Source of the DNA: CBDFKY01 sp965248995
Lineage (GTDB): Bacteria; Pseudomonadota; Alphaproteobacteria; Rickettsiales; UBA998
Length of the DNA: 64,000 nucleotides
Direction of reading: 5' to 3'
Assembly: GCA_965248995.1 (NCBI GenBank)
Contig: CBDFKY010000022.1
Location: forward strand, 248,001 to 312,000
Shown one piece after another: positions 8,417-17,003 of the stretch (its first letter is position 1; every line of letters starts with the position of its first letter). A model generated the notes under the pieces. The model was given only the letters and a program-made list of their open reading frames with translations, had not been told where the DNA came from and did no database searches. The position numbers were made by a program, and so were the translations under genes.

Positions 8417-9232
8417 ATGTCATTTCCCCTATCCCCTGTGATTGTCAGCCTCGTTACCTACCACACCCGGCTTTCCGATATGAAGGAGGTGCTGAACTCC
8501 TTGAAACAGCAGGGGGAGGAACTTCGGGTCATCGTGATTGATAATGATTCGGGCCCGGTGTATCAAAACGCCCTGTCGGAGCTGATCGCCGGACTACGCA
8601 GTGAGGGGCTGGCGGTGGAATGGCGCGCCGCTCCCCGTAACGGGGGATTCGGTTACGGGCATAACCTGGCATTCCTTGACGCTCCCCCTTCCGATTACGT
8701 GCTGCTGCTTAATCCGGACGTGGTAATGCATCCCGGCGCCCTTACCGCCCTGATCGGCTTTTTACAAACGCGTCCGGAAGCGGGGCTGGTGGTGCCGAAA
8801 GTATTTTATCCAGACGGGCGTCTGCAGCCGCTCAATAAACGCCGTCCCACCGTGCTGGATCTGGGCCTGCGCCTGTTCCTGCCGCCCGCTTTCACCCGCC
8901 TCCCTTTGATCCGCCGTCGCCTGGAGCGCTACAGCATGATGGATAAAGGGTATGACACCCCGTATCCCCTCCCTTTCGCGAGCGGCTGCTGCATGTTGTT
9001 CCGCCGTTCCTTACTGATGCGGCTCGGTGGATTCGACGAGGGATTTTTTCTTTATTTCGAAGACGCTGATATTTCCGAACGGGCGAATATCCTCTCGCAA
9101 GTCTGGTTCTGCCCGGACGCCCACATCACCCATAGCTGGCAGCGGGGGTCCCGCAAAAGCCTGAAACTGCTGTGGATCATGCTGCAGTCCGCCGCGCGGT
9201 ATTTCGCCAAATGGGGAATAAAATGGTGGTAA
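8417..9232 (+). CDS. Family 2 glycosyltransferase (rhamnosyltransferase-like)
   Basis: Cytosolic GT-A fold enzyme of about 271 residues that transfers a sugar from a nucleotide sugar, probably to a polysaccharide or O-antigen precursor. Seen: IVSLVTYHTR at the N-terminus (nucleotide-binding strand), NGGFGYGHNLAF (~80), the DxD-like NPDV (~103), and LGGFDEGFFLYFEDADISER (~215), the acceptor-side motif of WbbL-type rhamnosyltransferases. I start it at the ATG at 8417: the AT-rich reading frame upstream to 8222 has no family resemblance. The ribosome site is poor. The acceptor and sugar are unknown. It is alone, divergent from the VirB6-like gene across a 274-bp AT-rich gap in which I see nothing else. 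Confidence 0.85.
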   Translation: MSFPLSPVIVSLVTYHTRLSDMKEVLNSLKQQGEELRVIVIDNDSGPVYQNALSELIAGLRSEGLAVEWRAAPRNGGFGYGHNLAFLDAPPSDYVLLLNPDVVMHPGALTALIGFLQTRPEAGLVVPKVFYPDGRLQPLNKRRPTVLDLGLRLFLPPAFTRLPLIRRRLERYSMMDKGYDTPYPLPFASGCCMLFRRSLLMRLGGFDEGFFLYFEDADISERANILSQVWFCPDAHITHSWQRGSRKSLKLLWIMLQSAARYFAKWGIKWW

Positions 9233-9336
9233 ATTATAAGAATTAGCTTTATTTAATATTTTGTCATATTTTCTTAATATAAAATAAATATAGTCATCCT
9301 TGAGGCAAGTAATATTAATGTATAAAGGAGCGTTTT

Positions 9337-9612
9337 ATGGTAAAGCCTATTGACTTTGATGCGGACAAAATAGCCACCGCGATTACAAACTTCGTGTTGG
9401 ACAGCGAAAACAAAGATCGCAAGCATATCAATACACAAAAAAAGGTCGATGATTTGGCCACGCAGACCACCGTAGATTTCGGAAAAATGTCATTCGAAGA
9501 AAAAAAGGCATTCCTTGAAACCAATCTTAACAAAGCGCCCGTTGGAGTTGATAATTCAACTGCGCCGCTATTTACGCCAAAAGTAGTTTCTTATAACGGA
9601 CCTTTGAGATAA
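9337..9612 (+). CDS. Small hypothetical protein
   Basis: 91 residues, hydrophilic and lysine/aspartate-rich, without signal peptide or membrane segment. It starts MVKPIDFDADKIATAI and ends KVVSYNGPLR. A good ribosome site (AAAGGAG at 9325-9331) precedes the ATG. Not recognised. A paired-palindrome element begins 9 bases past its stop codon. Confidence 0.6.
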   Translation: MVKPIDFDADKIATAITNFVLDSENKDRKHINTQKKVDDLATQTTVDFGKMSFEEKKAFLETNLNKAPVGVDNSTAPLFTPKVVSYNGPLR

Positions 9613-9621
9613 AATCTCTAC

Positions 9622-9739
9622 TATAGTCATTCCGATTAAAAACCGTACGGTTTTTGTCGGATAAAATGACTATAACCATATATTTTATAGTGTTTTTATC
9701 CGAATAATTTCCGTACGGAAATTATTCGGAAACACTATA
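9622..9739. mobile_element. Paired-palindrome element, copy E1
   Basis: 118 bases with two back-to-back hairpins. Hairpin 1 (9622-9674) opens TATAGTCATT and closes AATGACTATA; hairpin 2 (9686-9739) opens TATAGTGTTT and closes AAACACTATA. Between them is the 11-nt spacer ACCATATATTT. Both hairpins centre on CCGTACGG. The copy at 56469 is the same element in reverse orientation. TA at both outer ends fits a 2-bp target duplication. No coding capacity. It sits in the gap before aat, so it may also affect transcript ends or read-through. Confidence 0.8.
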
Positions 9740-9763
9740 TCTCGTTTAAGAAAAGAAGGATCA

Positions 9764-10453
9764 TTGAAGACACTTTCTCCTGAACTGCTTCTCAGCGCTT
9801 ATGAAAGCGGTTATTTTCCAATGGCCGAGGAAAGGGGAGCGACCGAACTGCTATGGTTCAACCCCAATCCCCGCGCCATTATCCCGCTGGACGCGTTCCA
9901 TCTCTCTCGCTCTTTGCGGAAAACCGTGTTGCTATGCCCTTATCGCGTAACGGCGGACTATGCATTCTGCCGGGTGATGCAGGCGTGCGCCGCGCCGCGA
10001 AACGGAGCCCACGAAAGCTGGATCAACACTGAAATTCTGGACGCCTATACGGGGCTGCACGAACTGGGCCACGCGCATTCCCTCGAATGCTGGGACGGGC
10101 AAGGCGAACTGGTCGGAGGGCTGTACGGCGTGTCGCTCGGCGGGGCGTTTTTCGGGGAAAGCATGTTTTCAGCGCGCACGGACGCCAGCAAAATCGCCTT
10201 CGCCTACCTGCTGGAGATACTGCTCGCCGCAGAGTATACCCTACTCGATACGCAGTTCGTCAATGATCATCTGCGCCAGTTCGGCGTCATGGAAATTTCA
10301 AGGGTGGATTATCTCTCCAGACTGCGCAACGCACTGATCGCTTTTCCGAGTCCCTCGCACCAGTTTTTAACGCTGGCGGGAAGGATCACCTCATCGGATC
10401 CCTCGACATTCACGGTCGTGCGTCCCGGCGTTTCCTCCAGCGCCAGCCGGTAG
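9764..10453 (+). CDS. aat: Leucyl/phenylalanyl-tRNA-protein transferase
   Basis: Adds Leu or Phe from aminoacyl-tRNA to N-terminal Arg/Lys of proteins, marking them for ClpAP (N-degron pathway). 229 residues. Seen: LLSAYESGYFPMAEE, WFNPNPRAIIPLD, HESWINTEILDAY, LGHAHSLECWD, GGLYGVSLGGAFFGESMFS, ASKIAFAYL and LLDTQFVNDHLRQFG, all in family order. Translation probably starts at TTG 9764, four bases after GAAGGA. The last ~48 codons overlap the end of the convergent ppx by 145 bp. The family is certain; the C-terminal tail (after LRNALIAF) looks less conserved and may be an overlap-driven extension. Confidence 0.93.
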   Translation: MKTLSPELLLSAYESGYFPMAEERGATELLWFNPNPRAIIPLDAFHLSRSLRKTVLLCPYRVTADYAFCRVMQACAAPRNGAHESWINTEILDAYTGLHELGHAHSLECWDGQGELVGGLYGVSLGGAFFGESMFSARTDASKIAFAYLLEILLAAEYTLLDTQFVNDHLRQFGVMEISRVDYLSRLRNALIAFPSPSHQFLTLAGRITSSDPSTFTVVRPGVSSSASR

Positions 10454-11748
10454 CGCATCAGCAGTTTCTCGCATCCGGCGCTTAAGGAATAGGCCAGGTC
10501 GGCCAGCTGGCCGATAGCGTAGGCGAGGTGCCGTTGCCGCTCCCGCAGGAGCCGGAGCGCTGGGTGCTCCAGCTTGAGTTTGGCGCGGTAGCGGTGATAC
10601 AGGCTGAGCGCGATCATGACCTGTTCGTCATGCGTCATGCCGTATCCCATCGTCGCCAGCATCCGCTCGAACGCGAATTCCGCCCGGTAACTCGGATGCA
10701 CGGCGGCGGCGATCTCGCTGACATGGCAGCACGCCAGCACCAGGCGGTTTTCCTGCGCCGTACAGGGGAGTATGGCGGTCATCCATGTATGCAGCGCGCT
10801 CACGTACTGCGCGTTGCTCATGACCTTGGGAATCGCCTTCATCATCGCCATCAACGGGTCATAATCCAACTCCGCCTCACTCATGCGCAGCGCCCCTTCC
10901 CGGATACCGGCGGAAGAAAAAATGACTTGGTCCGCTTTTACATGCTTCATCAGTGAGAGTAAAATGACGCAGGCGGGCGCCATGGCCTCTACCCGGCGCG
11001 CCTCCACCCCGGCCAGTCTGTCGCCTTTTTTCAGGTCCGACTGGATGTCTTTCAACAGTTTGGAGAGTTCTTTGGCGGGCAGGGCATAATCATGAATGAT
11101 ATGCAGCGGATAATCGTGACGTTTGATATGATGGCCCGCAATGGCCCGGAAACTGCCGCCCACCGCGTAAACTGAGTCGGCATGGTCACGGCTGCAGGAT
11201 TTTAGCAGTTTTTTGAGGGAGGTTTCCAGGCAGTCTTCCCCCTCTTTGGCGTAGTCGTCGGCAAAACCGAGCGCCCCTTTAGGAATGGAACATTCGGCTT
11301 CTACCTCTCCGTCGGCGTGGATGCGGGCGAGTTCCATACTGCCGCCGCCCAGATCCACCACCAGCCCTTCCGGCCGGTAAGCCGAGACGCCGACCCCTTT
11401 CGCCGCATACACCGCTTCCTCCATCCCGGAGAGAATGGTGATCGGGTGCCCCAGCAACATGCCGAGTTCATCGGCGAAATCCTTCCCGTCCTCCGCTTCG
11501 CGGATCGCGGCGGTAGCCACCACTTTCACCAGCTCCGGCTGGCGGGCATCCAGTAGCTGTCGGAAGCGGCGGATGGTGAAGCGGGCCTGCTCTTTCGTAT
11601 CCTCGTCCAGGTTCTTCCCCTTCACCAGCCCTTTTCCGAGGCCGCACGCCACCTTGTCATTGAATACCGGCTGGGCGTGATGCCCCGAATACTGGTAGAG
11701 GACCAGCCGGACGCTGTTGGAACCGATATCGATCACTGCTGCGAGCAT
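10309..11748 (-). CDS. ppx: Exopolyphosphatase / pppGpp phosphohydrolase family (Ppx/GppA)
   Basis: Cytosolic ASKHA-fold phosphatase that removes terminal phosphate from polyphosphate or hydrolyses pppGpp. About 479 residues. Phosphate-1 motif IDIGSNSVRLVLY is at the N-terminus, then ATAAIREAEDG, SGMEEAVYAAKGV and VVDLGGGSMELARI (phosphate-2). The middle holds an HD-like helical domain (LACCHVSEIAAAVHPSYR, ALSLYHRYR) and a short C-terminal domain. It is the last gene of the Gld-like ABC operon: the upstream DUF4340 gene stops at 11760. The start may be ATG 11748 (chosen) or TTG 11763, which overlaps the upstream stop. Its 3' end overlaps aat by 145 bp tail to tail. The sequence does not separate Ppx from GppA. 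Confidence 0.92.
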   Translation of the reverse strand: MLAAVIDIGSNSVRLVLYQYSGHHAQPVFNDKVACGLGKGLVKGKNLDEDTKEQARFTIRRFRQLLDARQPELVKVVATAAIREAEDGKDFADELGMLLGHPITILSGMEEAVYAAKGVGVSAYRPEGLVVDLGGGSMELARIHADGEVEAECSIPKGALGFADDYAKEGEDCLETSLKKLLKSCSRDHADSVYAVGGSFRAIAGHHIKRHDYPLHIIHDYALPAKELSKLLKDIQSDLKKGDRLAGVEARRVEAMAPACVILLSLMKHVKADQVIFSSAGIREGALRMSEAELDYDPLMAMMKAIPKVMSNAQYVSALHTWMTAILPCTAQENRLVLACCHVSEIAAAVHPSYRAEFAFERMLATMGYGMTHDEQVMIALSLYHRYRAKLKLEHPALRLLRERQRHLAYAIGQLADLAYSLSAGCEKLLMRYRLALEETPGRTTVNVEGSDEVILPASVKNWCEGLGKAISALRSLER

Positions 11749-11759
11749 GGTGCCTGCGC

Positions 11760-12788
11760 TCAATGCGTCACCAGATCGTAATACGAACTGCGAAGCTGGT
11801 TATGATTGAACTGGCCGAGTTCATACAGCCAGCCTCGGGTGCGTCCGTTGATTGCCTCCGCTTCCGCCTGCACCTTTTCCAGCGGCGTCAGATCCTTTGC
11901 CGCAGGATTACGTAACGCCGGGTCGACCGTCGCTTCGAAAGAGGCCCATTCGCGCTCGTCGATCATGGCGAAGCGAACGGTGATAACCAGCCCGTCAAAC
12001 GCTTCCATCACCGTCATATCGGGGGTGGAAACCTTGAGTTTGCTGGCAGGCAGCACATCGGTGAATTCCAGCCGCTCAAAATAATAACTCGGGTTGAGCG
12101 GCATGGGACGTTCTTTGAGTTTAACGTCGTCGCCTTTCGGTAGCAGCGTCATATATTCCCCCGCCTTGGTGCGCGTGAATTCATAGTTCTTCTTTCCCGT
12201 AAAAACATAACGGATCCGCTTCACACGGTTGCGGGCAACGGAAAACAGGTCGTAAAACAGCCATTCCGACGGATTCGCCTTGATATCCAGCCGTCCGCTC
12301 GCAACGTAACTTTGCTGCCCGCTTTCAGGCTGCACATACGTATTGAAACCGTCCCGGGTCGGATTACCGAGGCCCAGAGCGAACAGCACGGCGTCACCCT
12401 GTTTAAGATTGACCTGCGCCCGGTTACGCTCACCGAGGCCGATATGCGTCAGCTTGTCCGGCTCAGCGGTTTTTTTCTCTCTTAGCTCGCTTTGCGAAAG
12501 GTAAAGCAGGGTTTTGCGTATGGCGGCAACGGAAGCCGGATAATCATAGCGCTCATTAATCCGCCAGATACCTTCTTTATCTTTAAAAACGGTGGTTTTC
12601 TGGTCGGCCTGCGTCACTTCGATCGTATCGACCGCATTCAGTTTTTCTTTCAGTCCGGGCATTAAAAGAGGATGAGCAGGCTCAGACGTCGTCGTATGCC
12701 TGCTATCCGGTCGCAGCGTGTAAGCGAGCACCACTACCAGCACCGCCGCCAGGGCTAGGAACAATTCCCGCAGTCCGGTTTTCCGCAT
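11760..12788 (-). CDS. DUF4340-type protein of the Gld-like ABC operon
   Basis: 342 residues with one N-terminal membrane helix (~8-25, LFLALAAVLVVVLAYTL). The periplasmic part resembles DUF4340: a short repeat-like beta region (DTIEVTQADQKTTVFKDKEG.WRI), then VNLKQGDAVLFALGLGNPTRDG. This family accompanies GldG-like proteins in putative ABC export or surface-organelle operons. Its start overlaps the stop of the GldG-like gene (TAATG), indicating translational coupling. Molecular function is unknown. The Gld-motility link applies to Bacteroidetes; here only the operon layout is shared. Confidence 0.75.
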   Translation of the reverse strand: MRKTGLRELFLALAAVLVVVLAYTLRPDSRHTTTSEPAHPLLMPGLKEKLNAVDTIEVTQADQKTTVFKDKEGIWRINERYDYPASVAAIRKTLLYLSQSELREKKTAEPDKLTHIGLGERNRAQVNLKQGDAVLFALGLGNPTRDGFNTYVQPESGQQSYVASGRLDIKANPSEWLFYDLFSVARNRVKRIRYVFTGKKNYEFTRTKAGEYMTLLPKGDDVKLKERPMPLNPSYYFERLEFTDVLPASKLKVSTPDMTVMEAFDGLVITVRFAMIDEREWASFEATVDPALRNPAAKDLTPLEKVQAEAEAINGRTRGWLYELGQFNHNQLRSSYYDLVTH

Positions 12789-14635
12789 TATTTATCACCT
12801 TTTAAAACAGCATCTGCAGATTTGCGTCCACGCCTGCGGATGACGCCGGGCAGCATAAACGCCAGTACCAGCACCAGGCTCGGCACCGCCATGATATTGA
12901 GCAAAGCAAGATTTCTGCCGAGCCGTTCGATATCACGGTTCAGCTCATGCTGTACGGAGCGCAACTGCCTGCGGGTATTCATGAACGCCTCACGGAAATC
13001 ATGAATTTCTTTTTGCTGCGAACTGTCGAACAGTTCCTTGCCGTGCTGTTCTTGCGACTGCAGCGCTTTCATCCGCTGTTCCATTCCTCGCAGTTTTTCC
13101 TTTAACTGCTGTTCCTGCTCGCTGAACCGCAACTCCGCCTGCTGTTTGAGTACGGCCAGCGCCGTAAATTCCCTCGCCTGCGTGCCCCGTGAACGCAGGC
13201 CGATAAGCGCGTCGTTTCCGGCGAGATATTCGACGGCGTTCAGAACGAACGCGCCGTTATCCGCGGTCGGTACCGTCAGCGTATTCGTGCCGAACGACTG
13301 CTTTTCCACCCAGATCTCATCCCGCAGCATATCGCTGTCCCCCACCACGATCACATGCATCGGCGCAGCCGAATTCTCCAGATGTTCCTTGCCGTGTCCC
13401 CCTGCCGCAAAGGCGCTCTTCACCTTGCCGCTCAACTGCGCCGCCAGGACCAGCGGTTTGCCGCCGGGCATATATTGTTTATACAGCGCCAGCGGATCAC
13501 CGCCTTCCTTCAGCAGTTCCGCATCAATACTCATCGCCGCCGGCGTGGTGGTGACCAATGGTTCCATGGTGAGCGCCGCTCCCTTGGCGCGCGTGAAATA
13601 GCCCGATTCGATAAAGCGCAGCTTGTTCAGCGACGTCGTGACGATGGAGTCCTTGGACAAATAATCCGGCCCCATCTCCAGCCATGTCACATTGGGAAAT
13701 GCCCGAAGTCGCGTATCCATCGTCGGCTGCGTCACCTGGATCGCCGCGTCCTTTTCCGCCGCCACCTTGCCCGGCTCCAGCGTCACGCCCCATCCTTTCA
13801 TCAGCGTGGAAAGATCGCTCTGGCGCTCTCCATCAATCGGCAGTTGCAGGTGCCCGTCCAGGAAAATCAACGCTTTCCCGCCCTTCAGCATGTACTGGTC
13901 GATCGCGTAGAGCGTGGCTTCACTCAAATTATAGGGATGCACCAGCATCAGTACGTCCATGTCTTTGGGCAGACTGGTCGCGTGCCGGCTGACGACCTCC
14001 ACGTTCACGCTTTGTTTCAGCTGGGTGAGCACCGTCCACTGGTCCTGCACCGGACCCTGCATTCCGGCGAGTCCGTTCATCGGCAGGCCGGAAATGAGCC
14101 CGACTTTCTTGCGGGCCGGATGCGCCACGTCGTACAGCAGGCGCACCGTGTCGTATTCCAGGAACTTCTCCCGCGCCGGATCGAAGAACGGCATGACGCC
14201 GCGGTCATCCGTGGAGTTTTCCACGCTCATGCCGAAATAGAATTTCGTACCCGCATCATCTACCGGAACGCCCTGAAGACCGTTGGATACCGCCAGGTCT
14301 TCCTCTTCGGTAAACGGGGTAGGATTGAAGAATTCCACGGTAATGTTGCCGTCCGAGAGATCCGCCACCTGCCTCAACATTCCCCGGACGCGTTCCGCGT
14401 AAGACTGGAACACGGGCAACCCGTTCGCCTGCGCTTCGGAGAAGAAAAAGCGGATATGCAGCGGTTCCTTGAGTGCGCCGACAATCTCTTTCGTGGTATG
14501 GGACAGGGTGTAGAGATGTCCTTCCGTCAGGTCCAGACGGGTACGATAAAAAGCGGTGCGGCTGACCATGTTCACGCCGAAGAAAATGACGGTGGCCAAT
14601 ATCAGGGATAGGAAAAAACGCAGCGTGCCGCTCAT
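12788..14635 (-). CDS. GldG-like ABC-transporter auxiliary protein
   Basis: 615 residues, membrane-anchored. An N-terminal helix (~4-20, RFFLSLILATVIFFGVNMV) is followed by a large extracytoplasmic domain of the ABC_transp_aux/GldG family. Seen: YTLSHTTKEIVGALKEPLHIRFFFS, then a DUF4350-like glutamine-amidotransferase-type core (KKVGLISGLP..., DVLMLVHPYNLSEATLYAIDQYMLKGGKALIFLDG). Next comes a coiled-coil-like stretch (FSEQEQQLKEKLRGMEQRMK, ~515-575), and a second helix near the C-terminus (LALLNIMAVPSLVLVLAFML). It lies four bases after the permease gene, so it is in one operon. The substrate of this transporter class is not known. Confidence 0.8.
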   Translation of the reverse strand: MSGTLRFFLSLILATVIFFGVNMVSRTAFYRTRLDLTEGHLYTLSHTTKEIVGALKEPLHIRFFFSEAQANGLPVFQSYAERVRGMLRQVADLSDGNITVEFFNPTPFTEEEDLAVSNGLQGVPVDDAGTKFYFGMSVENSTDDRGVMPFFDPAREKFLEYDTVRLLYDVAHPARKKVGLISGLPMNGLAGMQGPVQDQWTVLTQLKQSVNVEVVSRHATSLPKDMDVLMLVHPYNLSEATLYAIDQYMLKGGKALIFLDGHLQLPIDGERQSDLSTLMKGWGVTLEPGKVAAEKDAAIQVTQPTMDTRLRAFPNVTWLEMGPDYLSKDSIVTTSLNKLRFIESGYFTRAKGAALTMEPLVTTTPAAMSIDAELLKEGGDPLALYKQYMPGGKPLVLAAQLSGKVKSAFAAGGHGKEHLENSAAPMHVIVVGDSDMLRDEIWVEKQSFGTNTLTVPTADNGAFVLNAVEYLAGNDALIGLRSRGTQAREFTALAVLKQQAELRFSEQEQQLKEKLRGMEQRMKALQSQEQHGKELFDSSQQKEIHDFREAFMNTRRQLRSVQHELNRDIERLGRNLALLNIMAVPSLVLVLAFMLPGVIRRRGRKSADAVLKGDK

Positions 14636-14639
14636 CGGA

Positions 14640-15374
14640 TCATCTCCCTTTACGCCGTTCCAGGATCAGCAGGGTAACGAACAGCCAGAACCCGATCATG
14701 CTGAAGAAAAATACCAGATTGTCGATCTCGATCACGCCGCGCTGGATATCCTGAAAATTGGTGAGGAAACTGAGTGAAGTAATCACCGCGATCAGCGGCT
14801 GCGGCAGCCAGGCTTCCACGAAATTCGTCACTAGCGAAAATCCGGACATCGTGAACAGCAGGCAGACCGTGGCGCTCACGATAAAAGCGATAACCTGATT
14901 GCTGGTAAGGGCGGACATCGCGCTGCCGATTGCCAGATACGCGCCTGCCATGAGGGCGCTGCCCAGATAAGCCGTCACAATCACGCCGTTATCCGGCGTT
15001 CCCAGATGATTGACCGTCCACCACATCGGTAAGGTACCAAGCAGGGCGACCGTCACGAACGCCCAGGCGGCCAGAAATTTTCCTACCACCAGTTTCCACG
15101 TGGAAACTGGCAGGGTCATCAGCAGTTCGATGGTGCCGCTGCGGCGCTCCTCCGCCCACAGGCGCATGCTGACGGCAGGCACTAAGAACAGGTACAGCCA
15201 TGGGTGCCACTGGAAAAACGGGTCGAGGTCCGCCAGTCCGCGATCAAAATAATTGCCGAGATAAAAGGTGAACGCGCCGCTGCTCAATAAAAACACCATG
15301 ATGAACACGTACGCCACCGGTGTCTGAAAATAACTGGTGAACTCCCGTTTCACGATGGCAAGGGTGACGCACAT
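14640..15374 (-). CDS. ABC-2 type permease (GldF-like)
   Basis: 244 residues, six predicted helices: ~15-38, 60-75, 100-125, 135-160, 165-190 and 220-240. The first helix follows VKREFTSYFQTPVAYVFIMVF, a typical ABC-2/GldF opening. A conserved RLWAEERRSGTIELLMTLPVS loop (~75-95) is the usual coupling region to the ATPase. The ATG overlaps the ATPase stop codon. Forms the membrane part of the transporter with the product of 15374-16114. A perfect 22-bp palindrome inside it (15089-15110) is explained by the PVSTWKLV codons. Confidence 0.88.
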   Translation of the reverse strand: MCVTLAIVKREFTSYFQTPVAYVFIMVFLLSSGAFTFYLGNYFDRGLADLDPFFQWHPWLYLFLVPAVSMRLWAEERRSGTIELLMTLPVSTWKLVVGKFLAAWAFVTVALLGTLPMWWTVNHLGTPDNGVIVTAYLGSALMAGAYLAIGSAMSALTSNQVIAFIVSATVCLLFTMSGFSLVTNFVEAWLPQPLIAVITSLSFLTNFQDIQRGVIEIDNLVFFFSMIGFWLFVTLLILERRKGR

Positions 15375-16114
15375 CAGCGGATCCCCCGCTCACGCACGTC
15401 CGTGACGTCGCAGAAGATGTCATCCAGTGAATCCTTGCCGTAACGCTTGCGTAGCATGGCGGGCGTGCCGTCGCTCACAATCTCCCCGGCGGCGATGATC
15501 AGGGCCCGCGTGCAGACCGCGTCCACTTCTTCCAGAATATGGGTGGAAATGATGATCGCCTTATCTTTCGCCATGGTTTTGATCAGGCCGCGTACCTCCC
15601 GCTTCTGCAGAGGGTCCAGCCCGTCCGTCGGCTCGTCCAGAATCAGGATTTCCGGATCGTGCAGGATAGCCTGCGCCAGTCCTACCCGACGCTTGAAGCC
15701 TTTGGACAGCGTTTCGATCGGTTGGAATAATACTTCTCTCAAGCCTAGGCCGGCCACGACGATCTCATAACGTTCGCCCAGGCGGGCGCGTGCCATGCGG
15801 CGTACCGATCCGACGAAACGCAGCAGTTGATGCGGCGTCATTTCCGGGTAAAGCGGCGCGCCTTCCGGCAGGTATCCGATCCGCGCCTGCGCCCTGACGG
15901 GTTCCTGCCAGACATCCAGTCCGTCGATCGATGCATGACCGCTGGTCGGTTGGAGATAGCCGGTGATCATCCGCATCGTGGTGGATTTCCCGGCACCGTT
16001 CGGCCCCAGAAATCCCAGCACTTCACCCCGCGCCACGCTGAGGGAAATACCGTTCACCGCGGGTATGTCCCCGAAGCGCTTGGTAAGTGCGTGTGTTTCG
16101 ATTAAAGCCGTCAT
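15374..16114 (-). CDS. ABC transporter ATP-binding protein (GldA-like)
   Basis: About 246 residues, cytosolic ATPase. Walker A GPNGAGKSTT (~39-48), Q-loop (GYLPEGAPLYPEM), signature LSKGFKRRVGLAQAI, Walker B ILILDEPTDGLD and H-loop STHILEEVD are all intact. The strict neighbours (permease, GldG-like, DUF4340) identify it as the motor of a GldA/F/G-like system. I chose the ATG at 16114, which begins directly before IETHALTKRFG; the frame is open 21 codons further (to 16177) but those residues do not look like the family. First gene of a five-gene operon ending with ppx. Confidence 0.9.
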   Translation of the reverse strand: MTALIETHALTKRFGDIPAVNGISLSVARGEVLGFLGPNGAGKSTTMRMITGYLQPTSGHASIDGLDVWQEPVRAQARIGYLPEGAPLYPEMTPHQLLRFVGSVRRMARARLGERYEIVVAGLGLREVLFQPIETLSKGFKRRVGLAQAILHDPEILILDEPTDGLDPLQKREVRGLIKTMAKDKAIIISTHILEEVDAVCTRALIIAAGEIVSDGTPAMLRKRYGKDSLDDIFCDVTDVRERGIR

Positions 16115-16183
16115 CGCCGCGAAGAAACCTGAACCCTGTATTTTGCCGCACTCTACGAGGTCGCACGCGAATGTCAAGACGCC

Positions 16184-16993
16184 TTACGACTTATCGATAT
16201 CCGGCGCATCCACATGCTTCATGCCGACGACATGATAGCCGTTATCCACGTGCAGCACTTCACCCGTGACGCCCGCTCCGAGATCCGAGAGTAGATAGAG
16301 CGCCGAGCCTCCCACTTCCTCGATCGTCACGTTGCGCTGGATCGGTGAGTTGAGCTCGTTCCACTTCAGAATATAGCGAAAATCTCCGATGCCCGAAGCG
16401 GCGAGGGTCTTGATCGGACCGGCGGAGATGGCGTTTACGCGGATATTGCGCTTGCCGAGATCCATGGCGAGATAGCGCACGCTCGCTTCCAGCGCCGCTT
16501 TCGCCACGCCCATCACGTTGTAATGCGGCACGTGCCGTTCCGCCCCCAGATAGGTCAGCGTCAGCATGCTGCCGCCTTCCTTCATCAACGGATAGGCCCG
16601 CCGCGCCAGTGCGGTGAAGGAATAACAGGAAATATGCATGGTGGAGAGGAAATTATCCAGCGACGTATCGACATATTCGCCCTTCAGCTCATTCTTATCC
16701 GAATATGCGATCGCATGTACCAGAAAATCAAGTCCGCCCCACACCTTTTCCACGCTGGTAAACAGCGCGTCCACGCTGTGATCATCCGTGACGTCACACG
16801 GAAACACCAGAGAAGAACCGAGTGAAGCGGCAAGCGGTTCCACGCGTTTCTGCAGGGCGTCGCCCTGGTAATTGAAAGCAAGCTCCGCACCGTGGGAAGC
16901 CAGCGCCTTCGCAATCCCCCAGGCGATGGATTTATCATTGGCGAGGCCCATGATAAGGCCTTTTTTACCCTTCAGCAGAGTGCCTTCGGTCAT
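16184..16993 (-). CDS. fabI: Enoyl-[acyl-carrier-protein] reductase (NADH), FabI
   Basis: Final reduction of each fatty-acid elongation cycle (type II FAS, cytosol). 269 residues of SDR fold. The FabI-type cofactor motif GLIMGLANDKSIAWGIAKAL is at ~12-31. HAIAYSDKNELKGEYVDT follows, and the catalytic Tyr/Lys pair appears as YNVMGVAK (Tyr-x6-Lys). SAGPIKTLAASGI is the substrate-binding loop before the flexible helix. The protein ends with a typical VDNGYHVVGM. This is the standard target of triclosan-type inhibitors; no unusual residue is evident. It is 10 bases downstream of the 17 kDa antigen gene on the same strand. Confidence 0.97.
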   Translation of the reverse strand: MTEGTLLKGKKGLIMGLANDKSIAWGIAKALASHGAELAFNYQGDALQKRVEPLAASLGSSLVFPCDVTDDHSVDALFTSVEKVWGGLDFLVHAIAYSDKNELKGEYVDTSLDNFLSTMHISCYSFTALARRAYPLMKEGGSMLTLTYLGAERHVPHYNVMGVAKAALEASVRYLAMDLGKRNIRVNAISAGPIKTLAASGIGDFRYILKWNELNSPIQRNVTIEEVGGSALYLLSDLGAGVTGEVLHVDNGYHVVGMKHVDAPDIDKS

Positions 16994-17003
16994 TGCCAGA
17001 TCC

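Noticed and set aside
15089..15110. Perfect 22-bp palindrome CCAGTTTCCACGTGGAAACT(GG) resembling parS
   Set aside because: It has an extra C/G on each side of the ACGT core, so the parS spacing is wrong, and the bases are fully explained by conserved permease codons PVSTWKLV.
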